A DNA stretch of 64,000 nucleotides from Aegilops tauschii subsp. strangulata (lineage: Eukaryota > Streptophyta > Magnoliopsida > Poales > Poaceae): contig NC_053036.3 in assembly GCF_002575655.3 (NCBI RefSeq), positions 643,148,736 through 643,212,735 of the forward strand. The letters are read 5' to 3'. The notes under the pieces were generated by a model. That model was not told where the DNA came from. It did not search any database and worked only from the letters and a program-made list of their open reading frames with translations. Both the position numbers and the translations under genes were made by a program. Shown one piece after another: positions 10,886-24,044 of the stretch (position 1 is its first letter; each line of letters starts with the position of its first letter).

Positions 10886-13037
10886 CTGTACAGAGCTCAT
10901 TGCTGAGGCCAACCATACAAGAGTTCATGAGATCTCCTTGTTGGTGCGGGAATATTGGCCTTGGTGGCCACTGTCAAGACCGTTGATTCTATGATGTCTT
11001 AACCAGATCTTATAGATCCTTGTATTATATAAGATGTGTATCTCTGCTTATCTTCATTTGCATGATTCATGAGGTTGGGGATCCTTACTTTCCTTAGGTA
11101 TATCTGTTGGATCCTTGTCGTACCTCGTATGAGTGACTGGTTTGATTCCGGATGCATGCTCACCATATATAAGAATCATATGCAACCAAACACTTGATTC
11201 TTGAGGTAGGCATATGTTTTGATTGATTTGTGCTTCTAACCAAAAATATTGCGGATCTGACTCTTGAGATGTACTGCCATATATTGCCAACTCACCGCAT
11301 AATCTCTGAGGGTGGTGCAATAGTGTGGTACTGACGCGGACTGAGTGGCTTACGAGAGAAGCCATCCGAGTAGCTTGCTGAGGAGGACTTGTTAACTTCT
11401 GCTCAAATCTTTTGTCTGGGTATCGTGCAGAAGAAGGCTCTATAGCTTACACACGAAGCTTGGTCTGATTATTGTGTTGGAGAAGCCTGAGTTCCGTACT
11501 TGAGAAGCTTCTCCTCGGATTTGCTTGTTGAGGAAAAATTCATTTCCGTCTGTCAGAAGCTTTTACCGAGGTATCTTGCTGAGAAAGACCGGGTATCTTG
11601 GACCGGAAATTGTGCACATATCAGGCTAAGGAAAATCAAGGAGCCTTGCATCATAAATTTCTTCCCATAGCGTGTGAAAGAATACTGTCTTTCTCACATC
11701 CAAAGCTTCATACTATGCTATGCAGACTGAAATCCACACACACACACCCATAATATTCGGTGGCTGATTATGTGCATGAGAAAATTTGTTTGACTGTCTT
11801 CCTTTAGCATATCACCTTCTGACTTTATTTCGGATGATAATATATCTCAAGCATCGTGCATTGCTGAGCCAAAATTTTGTATATGATCCATACCTTTGAC
11901 TGAAAATATACTATTGCTCTTGTACCTAACTTCTCTTGCTGCTAACTTGATCATTACTGCTGTGAGGGTTTTGTACTGATGTGGACTTGAGTTATCAGTA
12001 CTGTTGTGAGGAGTGCACACTAATGCAAAATTGATTATCAGCTTCAAAATCAGATATTCCCCATTTCACTGCAGTCGGCTGAGAATTCCATTCTGTTTAG
12101 CTGAGTTTCCAAATATTTGGAATCCTTATTACTTCTTCGAGTCCGGTGTCAGTTGATGAGCAACTCTTTATAGGGGAAAAATAATGCAACACGGGGGCCC
12201 AAAAAGAAAGAAGCAAAAGAAAACTCAACTAAACAAAAGCACACAACAACAATCAATTCACACACAATAAATGTCACATATTACTGCCAGTCACACAATA
12301 TGCGTGCCTACTTAAGCACACAAATCTTGCGGGGTCTCCGGTTCTACGACCTAGCATGCTGTGACGGTGTGCACGAGGACGAATAAATGTGTGGAAGAAT
12401 TGGTGTAAACAGCGTTACAACAAGTGCTAGTTTAGCCAGGTAGCAACCTGGACTAGCTCGGAGACGAGGATGCACTCAGTAATCATGTAGTGGGACACGA
12501 ATGTCGCAACCACATTATTATCAAGCGGACGGAAAAAGATCCGTACTCATCCAAGATAGGGTAGCTAGGAAAACTAAGGCTACTGACATGGCCCTTTTTA
12601 TGATGACTGAGATCATTAAGGGTTGCCAACATGAAAAGATAAAAAGAACGATCCGGGATAGAAGCATGTCTATCACCGAAATGATAGGTGGGGCTGAGAG
12701 AAAGACATCGGCGAGATACCTGAGCACGAGTTGTGCAAACGGTGTCGGGATCACCTGGCATCACTCTGCTGGGACAGAAATAACACCAAACACCGAAGAA
12801 CGAGCAAGAAAAGAAAACTGGAGAAATTCAAAGGCTGAGCTGTAGTGGATCCGAACAGATGCCAGGTACACTCACCCGATAAACCGTTAGCAACAAATAC
12901 TAAGGCTATATGCATGCTATGCAACAACCAAATGCAGCAACCAAAAGCAATAAACAAGCCGGTCTTTAAACTACCGATTTCTACCGCTCGCGCTGACTAG
13001 GGCGTCCTACTGCCAGACCTGCTCTGATACCAAGCGT
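10886..13037 (-). mobile_element. Internal region of a minus-strand LTR retroelement, unassigned
   Basis: The stretch lies on the internal side of a reverse-oriented primer site at 13021-13032, so it should be the leader and start of the interior of a minus-strand LTR retroelement. No gag or pol motif is readable. The longest minus frame here, 11054-11365 (103 codons), has no motif I recognise. The Angela-type element appears to be inserted in it. Family not assigned. Confidence 0.45.
13021..13032 (-). other. Primer binding site on the minus strand (tRNA-Met type)
   Basis: GCTCTGATACCA is the exact reverse complement of TGGTATCAGAGC, followed after five bases by TGTGGCATCCCGG, a plausible LTR edge. 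This fixes the orientation of the flanking element. Confidence 0.7.
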
Positions 13038-15806
13038 TGTGGCATCCCGGCTCAGAGAAACCGGAACGCCCCGTATTCCAGCCCAGAGATCGAGGAGATG
13101 TCTTCTGGAATACGACACTGCTTAGCATAGAACAAACCAGCTTTCTATTATTACACGAATATGAATAGAAGGTCTCCGATATTACAAGGAAGAACATTGG
13201 CACGGCGACACTACGCCATCCTCAGTTGCTCTATGCAAGCAGCAGAACAACTCGAAGCAGCGGAAAAACTTCTAGCAGCGGAACATCGACGACGGTGATG
13301 AACTCCACTCCGCAGGGACTCTGGCTGGACTGCTTATCCTAGCTCGCACGAACGGAAACCATGACAAGCAAGCAATCAAATCCGGCATGACCTGCAAACT
13401 GGCATGACGCGCCAGGTCAGTACATTGAATGTACTTGCAAGCTCACAATAACAAGAAGCATTCAAGACATACAACAGCATGGCAATTACAGGTTAAACAC
13501 GGATTAACATTATATTATCCGAACAACATAGCCTGAACAACATGATACTGCTAGAACAATAAGAGCATGGCATGAACATATAAATCTGACGATACTAGCA
13601 TGCAACATGATGACACTATATGCACCACTTATTCTGCTCGGGTTACCTCATAACCATCACATGCATCACTTACCAACCTCGGACATCACACGATCATCTC
13701 AGGATCAAATCAAGCTTGGTATAAACAATACTGTAGTAATCTTTGAATGACCACAAGGAGCTTGACCTTACCCATGATTCTCGCACAAGATCACGAATAT
13801 CCAACAACTCGGTATCGTTGATACCACGGTGGTCATTCACGGATCACAAACGGAACCACTCTGGGCTCAACGGGTTACCACGTAACCAAACGGTGATCAT
13901 TCACCGATCACATAACCAACTTATCTCATCATCAAACCGGGGTTGTTATTAAGCACATTATTATTATTACTGTTGACCCACAGTGTGACCGACATGAACT
14001 GGGCCCTTATCCGCGGGCACGGCTATCGATAGATTTAGTATAGACTCTGCAGAGGTTAGCACACTGTACCCACACCACGGAACCCATGGCCTCGCACTCC
14101 CATTCGGGTGGACCAACGGCGTTCCGACAAAACTGTTCTACTACCATGACACTCTCCCGGCCACTCCGACTCACCCCCCACTGGGCTAATTCCTGGGTGG
14201 CCCTGTGCCTACCAAAGGCACCAACGGCCACCGTCGTGGCAAAACGGCCACCATCGTGGCAAAAACGGTCCCAAACGGGGACAAACCGGTTACAACAACT
14301 ACGGGCACACAAGGCTTATGTCCGCCTACCTGATCAGGGTAGCGCACGCCCATAACCTTCCCGCGTGGGAGGCACCAGCGAGAGGCACGACAATAGACCC
14401 AGTTAGGACCTTCCCATAAAGGTAAGCGTGGTTGCACTGGTCAGCACCATATGGTGGCACCATGACTCAGCCAACATTTGTTCAAGTTCAAGTTAATCCG
14501 GTTAAACTTGAATGCAAATATGCTGAGCCATGATAAAATAATATGATGCAATTACAATGCATGAGTATGATATCAACATAAGCATGGGGTGCAACATAAC
14601 AATCCACCATATCAACGATGAATCATATCCAACTGAGCATATCATAATGACGAGTATGAATATTAACAATACAACACTACTCATAGCATAACATGACCAT
14701 TATCATCAACAATGAGTACCATGCAAGAACACATCAATCACATACCGAGTAAACACTTAACCAATTAACAGCAAAGGAACAATGCATATCAATGGTACTC
14801 GGTAACCGACGTTGGTCATGCACCGAACAACATGACCAACCCAACATGTACTATTATCAAGCATGGCCAATATGAAAGTAATACTAGCAGGTAGCACCTG
14901 ATAATAGAGTATAAGAAAACATAGCAAGACGGTAACCACCGATCCATATACATAACCGAAATAACGATAGCAGTAGCAAAGCAAGCATACAGTGATTAAA
15001 GATTCAAGTTGAAAACCAATGCTACTGCATGGCTATCATGCAAACGGTGGTTGTGGCTTGCCTGGGGATGAAGAATACACAAGGGAGAAGTGCGGTGAAG
15101 CCGCGGAAAGAATCACCCGAAACCGTTCTGTCTCGGAGGGGCTGTTTACGGGCAAGGGCAAAGTGGTCATTTTCAGAATGTCATAACATGGTGAAAATGA
15201 TTTCAACAGAACGGGCTCGACGAAACGAAGAAATGGGCGTTGGATTCACCTCATTTGGAGTTGGGAGTAAAGAGATATGATAGTTTTTCTGCCATGGACC
15301 CATTTGTAAATAAAAGCATCACAAACAGGCCCTCAGCCGGAAAAACAGAACGTGCGTTACTAGGAAATATGCTTTTCAGAGAGGAAAATGCATTCCTGGC
15401 TGAAACAGAGAGGAAATACGCTTTTAGAATAACGAAAACGTACTTTGAGCTGAAGCACCTAGAGAATACGCTTTCAGCTTATGAAGACGTACCGACCGGA
15501 ACTACGCGTCCACTTATCCACGCCATCAGCGGCGGGAGCGGGCGCGCGGTCGCTGACGGGCAGGTCCCACGGGGTGGGGCCCATCACTTATCCACGTCGG
15601 CAGACCGGGTCAATGTGCAGCGGTGGGACCGGCCGCCTGGGTCGCTGCCAGGTGGGGTCCGAGGCGACGTGTTGTCCACCAGGCGCGACGTCTTTTTCCT
15701 CCTCCCTCTGTCCCGATCGAGACAGAGGAGGAGCAGGGGAAGCACGGCGCCGGCAACGGCCTGGCTTGCTCCGGCCATCCCCAAATGTGCGGGTGGCACC
15801 GGTAGG

Positions 15807-15811
15807 TCCAG
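15807..15811. other. Target site duplication TCCAG (left); partner at 21057-21061
   Basis: Identical pentamer on both sides of the Copia element, the usual LTR-retrotransposon integrase footprint. Confidence 0.95.
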
Positions 15812-16195
15812 TGTTGGCTTAAACCCTGTCTCCCTCTGTTCCTCTGATTTTAGTTGGTTTTTTCTTCAGATAAGTGTCGCTAGACACATTCAGTTTCGAC
15901 AGTAGCTAGTCTTCTTTTTCTGTTAGCGTTTTTTCTCGCCAATTGGTTGCGTTTTGTGCGCCTTGGCTCAGTCGTAGTAGGCCCAGCACGAAGCTCGGAT
16001 CATGGGGATGGACGTGGTCAGTAGTGGAGCACGTTGCTCGGGCACGTTGGTGTACTCTTGATGAATAAGAAGAGGAAAACAAAAAATTTGCAGGGGGGTT
16101 GAGCGCAGCACAAAAAAAACTTCAGTGTCTCTGTGTGTTCTTCCTCTCTGAATTCTCTCTCTCTCTCACGATCGAGCTAGAGTTTAGGGGAGACA
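15812..16195 (+). repeat. 5' LTR of the complete Copia element
   Basis: 384 bp, from TGTTGGCTTAAACCC to TTAGGGGAGACA. Near-identical to 20673-21056. Confidence 0.96.
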
Positions 16196-16197
16196 AT

Positions 16198-16209
16198 TGG
16201 CATCAGAGC
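16198..16209 (+). other. Primer binding site (tRNA-Met initiator type)
   Basis: TGGCATCAGAGC, one base different from TGGTATCAGAGC, two bases after the LTR end. Confidence 0.9.
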
Positions 16210-16226
16210 CGTTAGATCATGTGGCC

Positions 16227-19200
16227 ATGTCGCAGAGCGGCGCGCCGCACCAGTCGCGAGCCCCTCCGCCCGCGAAGCAGCGACGGCGCTCGCCCTGCCG
16301 CGGCAGGAGTAGAGTTCGACGTGGTGGCGGCGAGGTGGTCGTGCAGCAGGTCGTGCGCGAGTCCAGCAGTGGCTCCGGCGCAAATCTGTAGTTCCCGATG
16401 CTGACGCGTGGCGAGTACACGCACTGGGCGATGGTCATGGAGGTAAACCTCCAGGCCGCATCACTCTGGGACGCGATCGAGGACGACACCGTCCCTCGCG
16501 TCGACGACAAGAAGACCTTGGCGGCACTGCTCCGATCGACGCCGGCCGACATGCACTGCATCTTGATCGGGAAGGGATCGGCCAAAGCGGCGTGGGAGGC
16601 GATCCAGGTCCAGTACCAAGGACCTGATCGTGGGCGCGACGGACGACTACGGCGTCTCCGAACTGAGTTCGAGACCGTGGCATTCATGGACGGCAAGAAG
16701 ATCCAGGATTTCGCCATCCGCATCTCCAACCTCGCCGCTGCACTGTGTTCACTGGGGGACGTTGTCAATGAAGAAAAAATAGTGAGAAAATTCCTTTCAG
16801 TAGTTCCTTCGCGTTTTGCACAGATCGCCTTCTCGATGGAAACCCTCCTCGACCCTGCATTGTTGACTGTCGAGGAGGTCCCGGGCCATCTGCGCGCGAT
16901 CGAGGAGCGCATGGATGGTGACCAGAGCAGCGGCTCCGCAAGCGGGCAGCTGCTCCTCACGGAGGAACAGTGGGAGGCACGCAACCGCCACCCCCGTGGC
17001 GGTGGTTCTGGCGTCAAGAACGACGACCGCGGCAAGAGGAGTGGCCAGCCACCTCCTACCTCGACTCCGCCTGGCTCGGCTCAAGGCGTGGACAAGGACC
17101 AGTGTCGTTACTGCCGCAAGAAAGGTCACTGGGCCAAAGACTGCCGCAAGAAGAAGCGCGACGAGGCTGCCAAGGCAGGTGCAGCACCGCCGGTGGCGGC
17201 CGCAAACCTCGCCGAGGCAGAGGAGGACAGCGGTCCTGGCCTCATGATGGCGTCCGTCGAGGAAGCGCGCGAGGGCATGGATCACGTGGCCACCCCTGCA
17301 TCAAAACTGGTGACCGCGTCGTGCAACTCTGCGGTGCACAACGGCGGCCAAGTCTTTCTGAACGAAGAGAAGGCCTTCATCACGCCCTCCATCGACGGCG
17401 ATCAGGGGCGGCAGTCGTGGTTCCTCGACACTGGAGCCACGAATCACATGACAGGCTCCCTGGAGTCCTTCGCGGAGCTGGACAGGTCAGTGTCTGGCAC
17501 GGTGCGCTTTGCTGACGGATCAATGGTGAAGATCTGCGGCCGTGGGACGGTGGTGTTCGCCGCCGAGATGGGTGATCACAACGCTTTCACTCAGGTGTAC
17601 TACATACCTGCACTGAAGAATAGCGTGGTCAGCCTAGGACAGCTGGATGAGAGCTGGTACGATGTGCACATCCGGCGTGGCGTGCTCACCATCCGCGATG
17701 ATCGCGGGCAGCTCCTCGTCAAGGTATCACGCTCCACCAATCGCCTGTACAAACTCGTCTTCACGCCTGTGCATCCAGTGTGCCTTACTGCGGGAGCGCT
17801 CTCTGACGCCTGGCGCTGGCACGCAAGGCTCGGCCACCTGCACTTCGACGGCCTGGAGAAGATGGCCAAGAAAGAGCTGGTGCGCGGGCTCCCGCACATT
17901 GCTCACGCCGAGGAGCTGTGCGGGGCCTGTCTCACAGGGAAACAGCGTCGCATTCCATTCCCGCAGAAGGCCAAGTACAGGGCGACGACACCACTGGAGC
18001 TTGTGCACGGTGACCTGTGCGGCCCCGTCTCTCCACCAACACCTGGGGGGAGGCGTTACGTGCTCGTGCTGATCGACGATCGCAGTCGCTTCATGTGGGT
18101 GGAGCTGCTCAAGACGAAGGATGAAGCCGCGCGCGCCATCGTCAAGTTCCAGGCCGTAGCCGAGCTGGAGTGCGGGCACAAGCTTCGCGTGCTCCGCACC
18201 GATCGTGGCGGAGAGTTCACCTCGGCCACATTCTAGAAACACTGCGAGGAGAGCGGTGTGCAGCGGCACCTGACTACGCCGTACACGCCGCAGCAGAATG
18301 GCGTCGTCGAACGGGGTAACCAGACGCTCCTGGGCATGGCGAGGAGCATGCTCAAGGCGAAGCAGGTGCCCAACCTGTTTTGGAGGGAGGCCGTGCTCAC
18401 CGCTGCCTTCATTCTCAACCGCAGCTTCACGCGCTCCGTCGATGGCATGACACCGTATGAGGCGTGGTACGGGAGGAAGCCTGACGTCGGGTTCCTGCGC
18501 ATCTTTGGTTGCGTTGGCCATGTCAGGGCAGCTGGATCACACCTACGCAAGCTGGACGACAGGAGCACGCCGATGGTCTTCATCGGCTATGAGATCGGGT
18601 CCAAGGTGTATCGCATGTACGATCCAGTGACGAAGCGCCTGCATGTGTCCAGAGACGTGGTATTCGATGAGGAGGCGCGCTGGAACTGGGAGGCGCCGGG
18701 GGAGTCGTCGGTGAGCAGCTCCTTTACCGTCGAGCACCCTGCGTACACCGAAAGAACCGGCGTCACCAAGGCCGCTGCAGCAGAAAGAGCAGCGTCGTCG
18801 CCTACCTCTGCAAGTTCGTCTCGTGCCTCGTCTACTGCAGGCAGCATCATCCCCGACACGCCCGCGGCCACGTAGCCGCCCACGCATGGGGGAGGAGCGG
18901 ATGTGGTCACGCCAGAGACCACGCCGGTGCCCTTTGTGTCACCACCGGCCGTACAGCCGGATTTGTTCGACAACGCGGACAAAGTCTCTGCACCACATTG
19001 ATATCGCCTGTTCAAGGAGCTGCTTGGCTCAACCTCTGAAGTACCAGGAGGTGCTGAGAGCCCCCCGCCATCAGAGGACAGTGGTGATGATGAGGAGCTG
19101 CACCTAGTGACGGGGGAGGAACCGGCATCCTTCGCCGAAGCCGAGCACGAGGATTGTTGGCGCCGGGCGATGCTCGACGAGCTGCAGTCCATCGACGACA

Positions 19201-20663
19201 ACAACACCTGGACGCTCACCACGCTCCCTGCAGGTCATCAAGCGATCGGCCTCAAATGGCTGTACAAGCTGAAGAAGGATGAGGAAGGGAACGTCGTCAA
19301 GCACAAAGCCCGCCTCGTTGCTAAAGGCTACGTGCAGCGTGCTGGCATGGACTTCGAGGAGGTATTCGCGCCGGTGACCAGACTGGAGTCCGTGCGGCTC
19401 ATCCTGGCGCTGGCGGCGCACCGGGGCTGGCAAGTGCACCACATGGATGTCAAATCGGCGTTCTTGAACGGCGACCTCAAGGAAGTGGTCTATGTGTCCC
19501 AACCACCTGGGTTCGTCACCGAGGGGCGTGAGCAGGCTGTGTACAGGCTGCACAAAGCCCTGTATGGTCCGTGTCAAGCTCCAAGAGCGTGGAACGACAA
19601 GCTGGATGCCAGTCTCACATCTCTCGGGTTCACGCGCAGCATTGCAGAGCATGGCATGTACACGCGTGGAACCGGCGAGAGCCTGCTCATCGTCGGGGTG
19701 TACGTGGATGATCTGATGATCACCGGCGCAAAGGAACAGGAGGTCCTCGGGTTCAAGGAGGAGATGAAGCAGCTCTTCTCCATGAGCGACCTGGGCCTGC
19801 TTCGCTACTACCTCGGCTTGGAAGTGAAGCAGGAGCGTGAACGCACCACGATCACACAGGCAGCGTACGCCTCCAAGCTGCTCGACAAAACTGGGCTGAC
19901 GGGGTGCTATCCAACTCGCACTCCTATGGAGCCACGGTGCCCGTTGAGAAAGGAAAGCAAGGAAGCCGCGGTGGACGCAACGCTCTACCGCAGCGTGATC
20001 GGTAGCCTGAGGTATCTCGTACACACTCGCCCGGACATTTCGTTCGCCGTGGGTTTCCTGAGCAGGTTCATGGAGGCGCCAGCAGCAGACCACTATGCAG
20101 CAGTGAAGCACCTCCTTCGATACATAGCAGGCACGCTGAGCTATGGCTGCGTGTACCGCTACGGCGACGGCGAGTCCCTGACAGGCTTCAGCGACTCCGA
20201 TCACGCCGGCGACGTGGACACCAGGAAGAGCACTTCTAGTGTGCTGTTCTTTCTTGGTGAAAGCCCCGTCAGCTGGCAATCTCAGAAGCAAAAGGTCGTC
20301 GCAATCTCATCTTGCGAGGCGGAGTACATCGCGGCGGCGACGGCGGCTTGCCAAGGCATTTGGCTTGCGCGTCTCTTCGGCGAGCTGATGAATCAACCAG
20401 CGGCGCCATTCTCTCTGTTCATTGACAACAAGTCTGCGATCTCCCTGTGCAAGAACCCAGTTCTCCATGATCGCAGTAAGCACATCGACCTTCGATATCA
20501 TTTCATTCGTGATTATGTTGAGAAGAGATGGGTGGCCGTGGAGTTCATCGGTACAAGGGAGCAGAAAGCAGACATACTGACGAAGCCGTTGAGCCGTGTT
20601 CGCTTCCAGGAGCTGCTTGGCAAGATTGGGATCGTCGACGTCAAGCTCGTTCGCCAGGGTTGA
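16227..20663 (+). pseudogene. gag-pol: Copia gag-pol polyprotein, single frame with four nonsense codons
   Basis: From ATG 16227 (MSQSGAPHQ) to TGA 20661-20663 the frame is open over 1479 codons except for TAG 16389-16391, TAG 18234-18236, TAG 18873-18875 and TGA 18999-19001. Domains in order: gag starting at the LxFPMLTRGEYTHW motif (the x is the first stop, where the family has glutamine); zinc knuckle CRYCRKKGHWAKDC (about 17101-17142); protease WFLDTGATNH (about 17420); integrase zinc region and core (HGDLCGP; RTDRGGEF; NGVVERGNQT, with the catalytic Glu kept); reverse transcriptase with YVDD at 19701-19712; RNase H with SDSDHAGD and CEAEYIA. I chose 16227 rather than 16398 because the family motif spans the first stop. 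No indels are needed to read it. Confidence 0.92.
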
Positions 20664-20672
20664 GGGGGAGAT
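20658..20672 (+). other. Polypurine tract of the complete Copia element
   Basis: GGTTGAGGGGGAGAT directly precedes the 3' LTR at 20673; it overlaps the pol stop codon. Confidence 0.85.
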
Positions 20673-21056
20673 TGTTGGCCTAAACCCTGTCTCCCTCCGT
20701 TCCTCTGATTTTAGTTGGTTTTTTCTTCAGATAAGTGTCGCTAGACACATTCAGTTTCGACAGTAGCTAGTCTTCTTTTTCTGTTAGCGTTTTTTCTCGC
20801 CAATTGGTTGCGTTTTGTGCGCCTTGGCTCAGTCGTAGTAGGCCCAGCACGAAGCTCGGATCATGGGGATGGACGTGGTCAGTAGTGGAGCACGTTGCTC
20901 GGGCACGTTGGTGTCCTCTTGATGAATAAGAAGAGGAAAACAGAAAAGCTGCAGGGGGGTTGAGCGCAGCACAAAAAAAACTTCAGTGTCTCTGTGTGTT
21001 CTTCCTCTCTGAATTCTCTCTCTCTCTCACGATCGAGCTAGAGTTTAGGGGAGACA
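20673..21056 (+). repeat. 3' LTR of the complete Copia element
   Basis: 384 bp, six substitutions relative to the 5' LTR, no length difference. Confidence 0.96.
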
Positions 21057-23224
21057 TCCAGGACAAAGCGCCGCGTCCACCTGGGGCAGCAACGGCGACG
21101 GAGAAGACCGCGTGGCGCAGGGGCTTCGCGGCGGCCGAGGACAGAGGCGGCGACCGAGCGGGGAGCACGCGGCCATGGGCACTCCGGCGACGAGGAGAAT
21201 GATTGGGGAGGGTCACCGGAGCATGGGGAAGACGTGGGTGAGGTCAGGGAGTAGAGGGGTGGCTCGGGTCGGCTAAATTTAAGCGGAGCACCGCGGCGAG
21301 GCTTCGGCCATGGGAGGGCAACGGGAGCTCCTCGAGCTCGGGGAAGTGGCTAGGCAGGACTAGAGGAGGGTTGTGAGGCTGGTGGTGAGCTCGGACGAGG
21401 CCGGGAATGGCTATATATAGCCGGGCGAGGGAGGCCGAGCTCGGGTGTCGCCGCGGGGATCCAGCCAACACTCAGCCGAGGCTCAGCGATCACGGGGAGG
21501 CGCGGGAACGCGACGAGGGAGGAGCGGACGAGCGACAGCGGTGCACAGGGCAAGAGGGGTCGAGGGCGCAGAGGGGACGCGGCCACGGCGCCATTGATTC
21601 TCGGTTGATCAAAGTGCGCCCGTGGGCGCGCGGCGACGAGCGCTGACGGAGGGGCTTACGGAGGGGGAAATGGCTCTAGGAGGACGGCGACGACTCGGGG
21701 AAACGATGGACAGGCCCGTGCTCGCTGAGACGCCAAGCAGAGGACGGGCCCGAGCAAGAAGACGTTTGGGGCGTGGCCAGTGCACGCCAAAGCGGTGGTC
21801 ACCGCGCAGACTGGCATGAGGAGGAGACAAATGGCTGGCAAATGTTGTCTAGTGGTAAGTTCATCCAAGGTAGTTTTCAACTGCGCGGGTAGTTCGATGA
21901 AAAGTGAAGTGGGTAAATGGTAAGTAAGCTCTGAAGTTTACTGCATCAATCTGAAGCATGATGTAGTGATCAACAAATAAATGCTAAGGGCTAAATAAGC
22001 TGCCTGGGAGGTTTAGGATAGGAAGGACTCTAATCCTGTGAAATTTGAGGTGATTTGGACCAATGGTTGATATAGTTGCTTTGCAACTGACCAAAATGGT
22101 CTAGAAACTTGAGCATGATGATGCACTCACATTAAGCATCAACTTGAGCTCAAATTTGGCAAGGCTTGATGCTTTGGACATATAGAGGTGCTGTCAAAGT
22201 TTCATACCAAATGGACAAGCCAAAATGGTGCCTGCTTCACAAAAATCTTCACTGACCAGAATCTTGGAATAATTTTGGAGAAATATTGGCTAGATGAAAT
22301 GGTGCCAAATTTGGTGGAGGGATGTTATTTTGGTGGGAGAACAATCTGGTAATTTCTCAGAATTAATGAAGCAATATAAAATGCACTTGCTTCACAACCT
22401 GAAAATATTGCCAGAATCAAAGATTTGGTCCTGTGCTCACATAGATCAAGGGATGGAGCTAAAATTTGGAGGAGGGTAATTATATGAGCACATGAAGAGG
22501 CATGCAAAATTTCAACTCATTTGGATGCTCCTAGCTGGTACTTCCTTCACAGTGGCTTCTGTTTGACAGAAACTTTGAAAAATCACTGAGGAAGATTGGC
22601 TAGGCAAATAAAGTTGAATTTTGGCATGAGGCAATAATTTGGACATAAAAGAATGCCCAACAAGTTTGGGAGCAAACAAGTTTGGATAGGTGGCACTTCC
22701 TTCACAGAAAGCCACACTGGACAGAAATGACGAATAATTTTTGGAGAATTATTCTTGGTCTAGAACAGGAAAGTTTGGGCATATTTGAGCAATATATGAC
22801 CCAAAGAAATTATGAGAATTATTTCGGAATTTTTTTATGGACAGAAATATAGGTTGCTTCACAACCTAGGGCAGGCAGGGTTATTCCTTTAATAGAAAAG
22901 GGAATTTTCCCTAGAAAAAGAAATTATGGTTTGGTCAGGCAGTGGAGTGACATGATCTTGGCAAGGTATTGAGAATAATGAGTCACTTGGGAGAGGAAAT
23001 GAGGATGATTTCCCAGGTGACAAGGCCACATAACCACTCCAAAAAGAAAAACAGAGCAAAAACCGATATATCAAAATGAAAAAGAAAAGGGCCAAAAACC
23101 AGTTTGTTACATAAGCACTCCTGACTGTGAATGCACCCGTTTTTTCATAGTGCCAAGCGATACAGTCGTCGACTCCCCCCCCCCCCCCACGGGATTTTTA
23201 ATTTGCAAATCTCATCCGCATCAA

Positions 23225-23885
23225 AGGAGTGGAAAATTTGCTTCACTAGATCAACCTTCCACTCTTTTGTCTGGGGGTCGATCAAACTGGTTAACCCACC
23301 TGAGTCTGGACCTCTTTATAAATGATGTCACCTTCAGCCTTTCTTTCCTTGGGATCCATTGATCTCTCATAATTTGAATGTTCCTTCCATCCCCGATTCG
23401 CTAGATGAGGGCCGTTTTCAAGAGTTCTAGGCCAAACTCAATTCCCCTTCACGTGGGTGATGCATTCGACGAGAAGACGGTGTCAAGAAGGTTACCATTG
23501 GGATAATATTTGTATTTTAGAACTCTAGCACAGAGACTCTCTGGCTTGTGTAGCAACCTCCATCCTTGTATGGCAAGTAGGGCCTCATTAAACATATGCA
23601 TATCTCGGAAGCCTACCCCCCCATCACATTTTGGCTTCGTCATGTTCTCCCATGACATCCAATGGACCTTGCGTCTATCATCTTTGTCTCCCCACCAAAA
23701 GTCTCTAATTACCTTCTCATAATTGTCGCAGAAGTTCTGATTGAGTTTAAAGACCCCCATTACATGTGTGGTGAGGGCCTACGCCACCGCTTTCACGTTT
23801 ACCTCTTTTGCCGCATGGGACATAAACCTCTCATTCCAATTGCTGCATCTCTTCCTAAATCTCTCCATGGTGCTCTCTTCCTTTT
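23225..23885 (-). pseudogene. LINE ORF2 relic (end of reverse transcriptase region and C-terminal part)
   Basis: Read on the minus strand, 23885 down to 23225 gives, across several frames, the C-terminal part of a plant L1-type ORF2: WNERFMSHAAKEV, then VMGVFKLNQNFC, FWWGDKDDRRKVHWMSWENM, GGVGFRDMHMFNEALLAIQG, then after a shift RDQWIPRKERLKV and LRWVNQFD. An in-frame TAG interrupts the KAVAxAL segment where the family has Gln. No complete domain remains. The protein would have served target-primed reverse transcription of a LINE; this copy is dead. Confidence 0.85.
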
Positions 23886-23930
23886 TTTTTCTTGAAGAGG
23901 ATAACCCCGGCCTCTGCAAATATGGTGCCC
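23883..23930 (-). repeat. LINE/SINE-type 3' tail motif
   Basis: On the minus strand TTTGCAGAGGCCGGGGTTAT is followed by CCTCTTCAAG and an A-rich run. The same GCAGAGGCC tail occurs at several other places in the window. Confidence 0.5.
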
Positions 23931-24044
23931 TATTCCTGACTCCCCTTCACATCTGTGTCTACTATCTTTGTTTGTGTACAAGAACCATGATTTGTGCAGT
24001 TGGCAGGGGCAAGGACATGTGTTCTCACGCAAATCAATTAACTA

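Larger units (their letters stand above)
15812..21056 (+). mobile_element. Complete Copia LTR retrotransposon, 5245 bp
   Basis: Two 384-bp LTRs (15812-16195 and 20673-21056) both start TGTTGG and end GGGGAGACA. The target duplication TCCAG is perfect (15807-15811 and 21057-21061). The LTRs differ at 6 of 384 positions (about 1.6%), suggesting about 0.6 million years at 1.3e-8. The interior holds a single-frame gag-pol with stop codons but no frameshift. The lineage within Copia is not assigned. Confidence 0.96.
13038..23110 (-). repeat. Very long LTR of a minus-strand retroelement, split by a Copia insertion
   Basis: It starts TGTGGCATCCCGG next to the reverse primer site. Sequence on both sides of the Copia element at 15812-21056 is continuous when that element and one TCCAG copy are removed. 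The far edge is uncertain; TTGTTACA near 23110 is a candidate, which would make the LTR about 4.8 kb without the insert. 13038-15811 is AT-rich, with many CAT/ACA-rich stretches; 21057-21830 is GC-rich; 21830-23110 is AT-rich. No gene is seen in any part. The second LTR is not in the window, so the boundaries are inference. Confidence 0.45.
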
